Part shown: positions 13,392 to 19,086 of the stretch, piece by piece
How the letters are laid out: each line of letters opens with the position of its first letter
Numbering within the stretch: position 1 is the first letter of the stretch
Source: JBMORL01 sp049322335
Lineage (GTDB): Bacteria; Bacteroidota; Bacteroidia; Flavobacteriales_D; UBA2798
Direction of reading: 5' to 3'
DNA: 19,086 bases
Assembly: GCA_049322335.1 (NCBI GenBank)
Contig: JBMORL010000043.1
Span: forward strand, 1 to 19,086
The notes under the pieces: generated by a model
Told to the model about the DNA's origin: nothing
The model's input: the letters and a program-made list of their open reading frames with translations, nothing else
Databases searched by the model: none
Position numbers and translations under genes: made by a program

Positions 13392-14264
13392 ATGAAAAAA
13401 GGCTTACTATTATTTTTTGTCCTGTGTTTTTCAATATCTGTTTACGCGCAACAGATACTGAATTCCGACTTTGAAACCTGGACCGGAACAGCCGCCAAGG
13501 AACGTCCCACCAACTGGAACCAGTTGAATTCTACTTTACCTCCTCCGCTGGACGCTTTTGTTCCGCAAACCTGTTTTAAAACCACACCGGGCTATACCGG
13601 CACCTATTGTATCCGCTTAAAAACCGTGAGCACTTTCCAGGGCCCCGCCAACGGAATTGCTACTACAGGAACCATTGATTATAATAACCAAACTGTAATT
13701 GGTGGATTGTTTTACAATTTACGTCCCGACAGCCTTACCGGTTATTACAAATGTATTCCTGCATCCGGAGATAATGCCACTATCGAATACACTTTACTCA
13801 ATACACTCGGAGATACTATCGGAAGGGGATTGTTTGCCACACCCTCCGCCACGGTAAGCAACTGGACACGATTTTCTACCCCTATCGTATACAATCAATC
13901 TGTATTGCCTGATACGGCCATTGCGCTCATTTCTTCTTCCAACGGATTCAGTGCTGTGGTGAACAGCGAAGTAACGGTTGACGCACTTCAGCTGATTTTT
14001 AATCCTGCTGCCGTTCAGGAAACCAATATTCAGAATATTGATGTGTTGTCGAAAGGAACAGATATCATTATCAATCTTAACCATGTTTCGGTTGAGTCGC
14101 CTTATTTTGAATTGTACGACCTTACAGGGAAAGCGGTGTGTTCTTCTCCTTTGCAAAATCAAAGGGTGAATACGATTTCCACCAATGTTCAGAATGGCCT
14201 TTACATTTATCGCCTGTTCACCAATGGTTCAACGCGCACCGGAAGATTGTATCTCACACGGTAA
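13392..14264 (+). CDS. Secreted protein with type A T9SS sorting domain
   Basis: The 290-residue product begins with a signal peptide (MKKGLLLFFVLCFSISVYAQ), then ILNSDFETWTG...RPTNWNQLN. This opening is typical of a beta-sandwich, carbohydrate-binding-like module of the PCMD type, found in Bacteroidota surface proteins (about residues 20-205). The last ~75 residues (from IDVLSKGTDIIINL, through YFELYDLTGKAV, to GLYIYRLFTNG...GRLYLTR) match the Por-type (type A) C-terminal domain used for export by the type IX system. The upstream extension to 13374 is rejected because it runs through the promoter. The TonB-dependent receptor starts 24 bp downstream, so the two are probably cotranscribed and may act on the same ligand. 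The ligand is unknown. Confidence 0.85.
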   Translation: MKKGLLLFFVLCFSISVYAQQILNSDFETWTGTAAKERPTNWNQLNSTLPPPLDAFVPQTCFKTTPGYTGTYCIRLKTVSTFQGPANGIATTGTIDYNNQTVIGGLFYNLRPDSLTGYYKCIPASGDNATIEYTLLNTLGDTIGRGLFATPSATVSNWTRFSTPIVYNQSVLPDTAIALISSSNGFSAVVNSEVTVDALQLIFNPAAVQETNIQNIDVLSKGTDIIINLNHVSVESPYFELYDLTGKAVCSSPLQNQRVNTISTNVQNGLYIYRLFTNGSTRTGRLYLTR

Positions 14265-14287
14265 ATTTCCGAATGTGATAAAACCTG

Positions 14288-16711
14288 ATGAAATTAGTTA
14301 AGTATTGTTTTTTATACACCCGGATACTGTTTGTTTTTACATCAGTTTTGTCTTCCTGTTTTTCCTTTTGCCAGTCGGGAATAGTAAAGGGAACTGTAAC
14401 GGATGCTGAAAGTAAGGAACCGCTCATAGGTGCAAACATTGTATTGCTGAAAGATAAAACATTCGGACATTCCACTGACATTGACGGAAAGTATTCCCTT
14501 GAACTAACGGTGGGAGAACATACGCTGATTGCTTCCTACACCGGTTATGTTGCCGACACGTTTACGGTTATCATTAAGGAAAATGAAATTACAGCACATG
14601 ATGTTCAGCTGGCAGAAGATTCCCGGACACTGGATATGGTGGTGGTAGCAGCCGGAAAATTTGAGCAAAACATAGAAGACCTTACCGTTTCCATGGAAGT
14701 GATAAAACCAAAACTGGTGGAAAACAAAAACACTACTTCCATTGAAACCGCTCTCGAACAAACCCCCGGTTTAACTATTCTCGACCAGGAGCCGCAAATT
14801 CGCGGGGGGAGCGGTTTTACTTTCGGAGTAGGAAGCCGTGTGGCGATCGTAGTAGACGGAATGCCGATGTTGAGCGGAGATGCAGGAAGGCCGGAATGGG
14901 GATTTATTCCCGTGGAAAATCTTGAACAGATTGAAATTATCAAGGGAGCTTCTTCGGTGTTGTATGGTTCGTCAGCATTAAGCGGAGTAATCAATATCCG
15001 CACTGCCTATCCCAAACTGGAGCCCGAAACAAAAATTAATTTCACTTCGGGAATATACAGCGAGCCGCAATATGCCGGTGCAAAATGGTGGGACGATCTT
15101 CCTTTTTATTCAGGTATTAATTTTTTTCATTCACGTATCATAAAGAAAAATCTTGATCTTGTTGTTGGCGCCAATCTTTTTCACGATCACGGATATATCG
15201 GCCCTCCAAAAATTACTGATCCCAATGTGGTGGATACCATTACCAATTTCTCCAATAAAGATGTAGACAAACAACGCGCACGCTTGAATTTCAATCTGCG
15301 TTATCGTTCGGAAAAAATGAAAGGGTTGAGTTTCGGATTAAACGGAAATGGAATGGTAACCAAAACCAATTTCGCCCTGGCATGGCTGGATGATTCATTG
15401 GGAATTTACCGTGCCTATCCCGGTGCTATCTCATTGCAGGACCAGGTGATTTTTAATTTCGATCCGTTTGTGGAATATTATTCTTCTACGGGCGTAAAAC
15501 ATAATCTTCGCACGAGAATTTTCCGTAACGATAATACCATTACAAACAATCAATCCAACGAAAGCACATTGTATTATGGCGAGTACCAGTTGCAGCGTAC
15601 ATTTTCATTTATTCCCGGATTGAATTTTACTGGCGGAACGGTAGGAACTTTAGCAAAATCAAATGCTCAATTATATGCCGGAAGCGGTTCCCCCAATAAT
15701 AAGGTAGTGAATATTGCAGGTTATTCGCAGCTCGATAAAAAGTTCTGGGATATACTCAATATTTCTCTCGGTTTGCGTTTCGAATATTTTAAAATGAATG
15801 ACCAGGAAAGTATTATTAAACCTATTTTTCGTGCAGGATTAAACCTGAAAGTAATGCGCGCCACCTGGCTGCGTTATTCCTATGGACAGGGATTTCGGTT
15901 TCCTACCATAACCGAAAGATTTATTCTTACCAATACCGGTACATTTGGTGTGTTTCCCAATCCCGATCTGCAGCCTGAAACCAGCACGAGTACAGAAATA
16001 GGAATTAAACAAGCCATCAAAATAAAAAACTTTATGGCTTATTTCGACCTGGCGGGATTTCACCAGGAATATGAAAACACGATTGAATATTTATTCGGTT
16101 TGTGGGATCCCACTGTAGCGCCTGTCGGTTTTAAATTTCTGAATACAGGAAATACAAGGGTGCGCGGAGTGGATGTTTCACTGATGGCAAAAGCTGAAGT
16201 GAAGAAAGATTTTGAACTTTCTTTTTTAGGTGGTTATACGTATGTGGTTCCGGTTTCTCTGACACCTGATTCTGTTTACACTTATGATAATGCACCGGGT
16301 GGTGCACGTCCGATGAGTTATATCAATACCAGTATGGATACCACTGATTATATTTTAAAATACCGTTTCCAGCATACCGGGAAAGGAGACATTGATATCC
16401 GCTATAAAAAAATATCAGTGGGATATAGCGGAAGATATTACAGTTCCATGCGCAACATTGATAAAGCATTTGAAGAACTGGAAGTACTCACGCAGTTTGC
16501 TGTTGATTTTGCCGATATATACATTACTGAATACTGGAAGAAAAATAACAAAGGCAATTTTATACAGGATGCCCGCATTAGTTATCATGTGAATGATAAA
16601 ATAAAGATATCAGTGGTGGTAAACAATATTGCCAACAAACAATACATGCTTCGTCCCATGAAAATCGAATCGCCACGGACAGTGGCTGTGCAGTATGTGC
16701 ATAAATTCTAG
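14288..16711 (+). CDS. TonB-dependent receptor
   Basis: The 807-residue outer-membrane protein takes up a specific ligand using TonB-transduced energy. The signal peptide covers about residues 1-29 (ILFVFTSVLSSCFSFCQ). A carboxypeptidase-regulatory domain follows at about 32-112 (VKGTVTDAESKEPLIGANIV, STDIDGKYSLEL). The plug domain (about 118-245) shows IETALEQTPGLTILDQEPQI-RGG, VVDGMP, LEQIEIIKGASSVLYGS and SALSGVINIRT. The barrel fills the rest, with FPNPDLQPETSTSTEIG near residues 555-572 and NNIANKQYM near 778-786, and it ends in phenylalanine as canonical barrels do (VQYVHKF). The substrate is unknown; there is no siderophore or cobalamin gene nearby. It follows a T9SS cargo gene by 24 bp. 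The inverted-repeat element at 16711 begins on the last base of its TAG stop. Confidence 0.95.
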   Translation: MKLVKYCFLYTRILFVFTSVLSSCFSFCQSGIVKGTVTDAESKEPLIGANIVLLKDKTFGHSTDIDGKYSLELTVGEHTLIASYTGYVADTFTVIIKENEITAHDVQLAEDSRTLDMVVVAAGKFEQNIEDLTVSMEVIKPKLVENKNTTSIETALEQTPGLTILDQEPQIRGGSGFTFGVGSRVAIVVDGMPMLSGDAGRPEWGFIPVENLEQIEIIKGASSVLYGSSALSGVINIRTAYPKLEPETKINFTSGIYSEPQYAGAKWWDDLPFYSGINFFHSRIIKKNLDLVVGANLFHDHGYIGPPKITDPNVVDTITNFSNKDVDKQRARLNFNLRYRSEKMKGLSFGLNGNGMVTKTNFALAWLDDSLGIYRAYPGAISLQDQVIFNFDPFVEYYSSTGVKHNLRTRIFRNDNTITNNQSNESTLYYGEYQLQRTFSFIPGLNFTGGTVGTLAKSNAQLYAGSGSPNNKVVNIAGYSQLDKKFWDILNISLGLRFEYFKMNDQESIIKPIFRAGLNLKVMRATWLRYSYGQGFRFPTITERFILTNTGTFGVFPNPDLQPETSTSTEIGIKQAIKIKNFMAYFDLAGFHQEYENTIEYLFGLWDPTVAPVGFKFLNTGNTRVRGVDVSLMAKAEVKKDFELSFLGGYTYVVPVSLTPDSVYTYDNAPGGARPMSYINTSMDTTDYILKYRFQHTGKGDIDIRYKKISVGYSGRYYSSMRNIDKAFEELEVLTQFAVDFADIYITEYWKKNNKGNFIQDARISYHVNDKIKISVVVNNIANKQYMLRPMKIESPRTVAVQYVHKF

Positions 16712-16858
16712 CCACAGATTACACAGATTTGCACAGATTAATGCCTGATAAAACACATGTGTTTTATCAGTTTTGAAATTTCTGTGTTCATGTGACTGTA
16801 TTTATTTTGTGTAGTCTGTGTCCGCATTTAATCTGTGTAAATCTGTGTAATCTGTGGC
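16711..16858. repeat. 148-bp inverted-repeat element (CCACAGATTACACAGATT type)
   Basis: The left arm (16711-16744) and right arm (16824-16858) are reverse complements over 33 of 34 aligned positions plus one extra base. Each arm is itself a threefold reiteration of ACACAGATT. The centre holds a perfect 26-bp palindrome and further TCTGTGT units. The motif is familiar from many bacterial genomes as a dispersed palindromic repeat. It fills the whole space between the receptor stop and the region before the P450 start. No reading frame lies inside, so mobility would have to be driven from elsewhere. Confidence 0.85.
16745..16770 (+). terminator. Perfect 26-bp palindrome followed by TTTT
   Basis: CTGATAAAACACA pairs with its exact reverse complement with no interruption, and the sequence TTTTG follows. 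As RNA it would form a stem of about 10 bp, 34 bp after the TonB-dependent receptor stop. The stem is AT-rich, so it may be a weak terminator or simply part of the repeat element; a palindromic protein-binding site is also possible. Confidence 0.5.
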
Positions 16859-16889
16859 TTTATTCGTAACTTTATTCTATAATTGCACA

Positions 16890-18242
16890 ATGGCAGTTTC
16901 ATCCCCTAATAAAAAAGCAATTGGCCCAAACCCGCATCCCATTTTTGGTGCGGCAATGGAATTTCGTAAAGATCCCATCGGGTTTATGGTTTCTACTGCC
17001 GGAAAATTTCCGCGGATTTCCCGTTTTCGTTTTGTCTATCTCAGAATGGTGTTATTAACTGATCCGGAATATATCCGTCACGTTTTACAAATCAACAACA
17101 AAAACTATAAAAAGGGAATTGAATACGAACACCTGAAACCTGTTTTGGGGGAAGGATTGCTTACCAGCGAAGGCGATTTCTGGTTACGCCAGCGCAGACT
17201 TGCTCAACCCGCTTTTCACCGTGAACGTATTGCGGGATTTGTAGAAAAAATGGTGAATTGCACAGATGAAATGCTGAATGAATGGGAGAAAACCAAAAAC
17301 AATTCATTCGACCTTCATGCGGAAATGATGCACCTCGCTTTGGATATTGTGGGAAGAACATTGCTCAGCACCAATGTAAAATCCAATGCCAGCGATGTGG
17401 AACATGCACTGGATAATACCATTGCTGAATCCTATCACCGTATTCAACGACTCGCCAACTGGCCGTTATGGATGCCTGTGCCCCGGGTTCTTCAATATAA
17501 CCGAAACCGCAGAATTCTTGACGGAGTAGTAAATACAATTATTTCCGAAAGAAGAAAATCAGGAGAAAAATTCAATGATCTGCTGGATATGCTGATGTCG
17601 GCCCAGGATGAGGAAACGGGCGAGAAAATGAGCGATCAGCAATTGCGTGATGAAGTGATGACTGTATTTTTAGCCGGACATGAAACTACTGCCAACGCAT
17701 TGACATGGACATTTTACCTGTTGTCGCAAAATCCTGATAAAGCAAAAAAAATGTATGATGAAGCAGATGCTGTATTGCAGGGAAAAAAACCGGCAGTAGA
17801 AGATTTGAAAAACTTGGTATATACACAGCAGGTTATATATGAATCATTGCGGATGTACCCTCCTGCCTGGGCGATGGGAAGAACGGCTTTGAATGACGAT
17901 GAAATTGACGGATACAAAATAAAAAAAGGTGATAATATTTTGATCATACCATATGTAGTGCATCATGATTCTGCATTGTGGGAAAGTCCTGAGCAGTTTA
18001 TTCCTGAACGATTCACATCTGAAGCTATGAAAGAGATGCACAAATTCAAATATTTTCCTTTTGGTGGTGGGCCGAGATTTTGTATCGGCAATAATTTTGC
18101 GATGATGGAAATGCAGGTGGTTCTTGCCATGGCGGCACAACGCTTCAGGTTGAGACTGAAAGATGGCGCAAAAGTAGAATTGGATCCGTTGGTAACATTG
18201 AGGCCGAAATATGGCATGTGGATGGAGAAGAGTAGTGGTTGA
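16890..18242 (+). CDS. Cytochrome P450 monooxygenase
   Basis: The 450-residue protein carries all P450 hallmarks: the oxygen-binding I-helix motif AGHETT (262-267), the ExxR pair E318/R321 (ESLR), PERF near residues 378-381, and the heme-thiolate loop FPFGGGPRFCIG with C398. WLRQRR near residues 99-104 is the usual C-helix motif. It would insert one oxygen atom into an organic substrate with electrons from a redox partner. No ferredoxin or reductase gene is next to it, so partners must be elsewhere. No membrane anchor or signal peptide is seen, so it should be cytosolic. The frame extends upstream to 16854, but those codons come from the repeat arm; the ATG at 16890 starts the usual proline-rich GPNPHPIFG entry. 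Substrate unknown. Confidence 0.95.
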   Translation: MAVSSPNKKAIGPNPHPIFGAAMEFRKDPIGFMVSTAGKFPRISRFRFVYLRMVLLTDPEYIRHVLQINNKNYKKGIEYEHLKPVLGEGLLTSEGDFWLRQRRLAQPAFHRERIAGFVEKMVNCTDEMLNEWEKTKNNSFDLHAEMMHLALDIVGRTLLSTNVKSNASDVEHALDNTIAESYHRIQRLANWPLWMPVPRVLQYNRNRRILDGVVNTIISERRKSGEKFNDLLDMLMSAQDEETGEKMSDQQLRDEVMTVFLAGHETTANALTWTFYLLSQNPDKAKKMYDEADAVLQGKKPAVEDLKNLVYTQQVIYESLRMYPPAWAMGRTALNDDEIDGYKIKKGDNILIIPYVVHHDSALWESPEQFIPERFTSEAMKEMHKFKYFPFGGGPRFCIGNNFAMMEMQVVLAMAAQRFRLRLKDGAKVELDPLVTLRPKYGMWMEKSSG

Positions 18243-18338
18243 TAAAAGGAATTTTTCCAGTTGATTTTGTTTCCGTAATAAATAGGATTAGATCAATAAA
18301 AAAATCGGTGAGGAGGATAATAATTAATAACAATAGCC

Positions 18339-18725
18339 ATGAAAAAAACCATTAAGATTTTTTTTATGTTTTTGTTTTTCTGTGCGTGCAACGACCAGAA
18401 TTCTTTTTATTGCGATAAAATAAATGGCACATATGCTGTTGACGAGTTAATCTATGAACAGCAATCGTATAAAAACCAAATGTCAGCAAATATATTAGAT
18501 TTCAGCAAAGATAAAAAATGTAAATTTCCTCGTTTTATGTTAGTTTCAGAAAGGGGATATGGAACATGGGAAATTGAAATAAAAAATGACTCTCCAGTTC
18601 TTCAGATAAAAACAGATTACCTTTTTTTCAGTGGAGAGTACAACATGTATTTTAATAATGATTATTCGAAACTTGAATTAGTTTCAGATAGTGTCGAAAT
18701 TTACCTATCAAAAATTATGGAGTAG
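18339..18725 (+). CDS. Small lipoprotein of unknown function
   Basis: The 128-residue product starts with MKKTIKIFFMFLFFCAC, a short signal peptide with a plausible lipobox ending at C17 (FCAC), followed by NDQNS. The mature part has about 110 residues with alternating beta-type segments (CKFPRFMLVSERGYGTWEIEI, VLQIKTDYLFF, YNMYFNN, KLELVSDSVEIYLSK), which resembles small lipocalin-like or META-type folds. That resemblance is only by pattern. Base composition is noticeably more AT-rich than the P450 before it, which may indicate a separate origin. A GAGGAGG stretch lies about 24 bp before the ATG, too far for a normal ribosome site. A terminator follows 30 bp after the stop. Confidence 0.7.
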   Translation: MKKTIKIFFMFLFFCACNDQNSFYCDKINGTYAVDELIYEQQSYKNQMSANILDFSKDKKCKFPRFMLVSERGYGTWEIEIKNDSPVLQIKTDYLFFSGEYNMYFNNDYSKLELVSDSVEIYLSKIME

Positions 18726-18755
18726 AACCATTTCAAAATATCATATTTCGTATGC

Positions 18756-18779
18756 AAGCCGCGTTTTTCGGGGCTTTTT
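18756..18779 (+). terminator. Rho-independent terminator
   Basis: AAGCCGCG pairs with CGGGGCTT (one G-G mismatch) around a TTTTT loop, and the stem runs straight into T residues (GGCTTTTT). It lies 30 bp after the lipoprotein stop codon. Confidence 0.7.
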
Positions 18780-18809
18780 GCTTTGTTAAGTATAATATTT
18801 TGGGTATGA

Positions 18810-18833
18810 TTTAAGGGAAAAATGTCCCTTAAA
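18810..18833. other. 9-bp perfect stem hairpin
   Basis: TTTAAGGGA and TCCCTTAAA form a perfect 9-bp stem with a 6-nt AAAATG loop. Its near-symmetry means it would form on either strand. No long T-run follows, so I do not call it a terminator. Confidence 0.5.
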
Positions 18834-18897
18834 ACTTAAATTAATGAAAAAAAAGGGATGTAAGCCCTACATTTTAACGATTTTTGAAATGCAGGTT

Positions 18898-18985
18898 CAA
18901 CCCCTTCGGGGTTGTACTATTCATTGATGCGATTTTCCCCACGCGGCTGCGTGGGGTTATTCATATTTGACCCGCTACGGGGTCA
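18898..18985. repeat. Three-hairpin intergenic element
   Basis: Three strong GC stems follow one another in AT-rich sequence. They are CAACCCC-TTC-GGGGTTG (18898-18914), CCCCACGC-GGCT-GCGTGGGG (18937-18956) and TGACCC-GCTACG-GGGTCA (18968-18985). Spacers are 22 and 11 nt and are AT-rich (CTATTCATTGATGCGATTTT; TTATTCATATT). A weaker stem, AGGG-(7 nt)-CCCT (18854-18868), precedes them. Region 18726-19020 holds no gene I can support. Confidence 0.6.
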
Positions 18986-19020
18986 GGAAAATTTACTTAT
19001 TTTATTTAGTGGTAATTTTG

Positions 19021-19086
19021 ATGAAATTCAATATGAACAATATTTCAGGAATTTTCATTAAGAAATTATTTCAACAAAAAGAAAAA
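19021..19086 (+). CDS. Possible 5' end of a gene cut by the window edge
   Basis: An ATG at 19021 (or 19033) opens a frame that stays open to the edge (MKFNMNNISGIFIKKLFQQK...). TAATTTTG at 19013-19020, a match to the TAnnTTTG promoter element, abuts the first ATG. If it is a real promoter, the ATG at 19033 would be the start of a nearly leaderless message. With 22 codons the coding status cannot be judged. Confidence 0.3.
   Translation, partial: MKFNMNNISGIFIKKLFQQKEK

Noticed and set aside
16711..16858. Insertion sequence
   Set aside because: No transposase frame inside the 148 bp; at most a non-autonomous palindromic element.
16854..16889. Upstream extension of the P450 to an earlier start
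   Set aside because: The first codons overlap the end of the inverted-repeat arm and precede the usual N-terminus; ATG at 16890 fits better.

Overview
The window comes from a Bacteroidota genome, probably an uncultured lineage given the scaffolding gap. The evidence is: carboxypeptidase-regulatory-domain outer-membrane receptors, PKD proteins, both type A and type B C-terminal sorting tails of the type IX secretion system (T9SS), and TTTG-N19-TAnnTTTG promoters typical of this phylum. No rRNA, tRNA, transposase, integrase or CRISPR array was seen.

Layout. (1) 1-2440: an accessory region with three minus-strand genes of unknown function. Two lie next to inverted half-sites that look like integron attC recombination sites. 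A REP-like repeat and ~57-bp repeat fragments sit at the left edge. (2) 2440-3062: no gene. It holds three copies of a 115-bp tandem repeat, each made of two diverged ~57-bp halves. (3) 3063-4061 (-): heme A synthase CtaA with an Asn at one canonical heme-ligand position. (4) 4232-5580 (+): two overlapping genes for exported, probably outer-membrane barrel proteins. (5) 5742-7892 (+): a PKD-repeat surface protein with a type B T9SS tail. (6) 8030-10498 (+): an 822-residue outer-membrane beta-barrel protein of the TonB-receptor-like group. (7) 10499-10897: no gene, but repeats of the same ~57-bp family, one of which runs into the aldehyde dehydrogenase gene and supplies its stop codon. (8) 10898-12546 (-): aldehyde dehydrogenase and a small two-helix membrane protein. 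(9) 12569-13357: palindrome-rich divergent promoter region and a helical-repeat gene, interrupted by an assembly gap of exactly 100 N with an identical 127-bp sequence on each side. (10) 13392-16711 (+): a secreted protein with a type A T9SS tail and a TonB-dependent receptor. (11) 16711-16858: a long inverted-repeat element with a nested perfect palindrome. (12) 16890-18725 (+): a cytochrome P450 and a small lipoprotein. (13) 18726-19086: a terminator, a train of hairpins including a three-hairpin element, and perhaps the first codons of another gene.

Most products act at the cell envelope: two receptors or barrels for uptake, two T9SS cargo proteins, two small barrels and a lipoprotein. CtaA serves the aerobic respiratory chain. 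The strongest candidates for something new are the cassette-like arrangement at 1635-2432, the shared ~57-bp repeat family that invades a coding end, and the three-hairpin element at 18898-18985.
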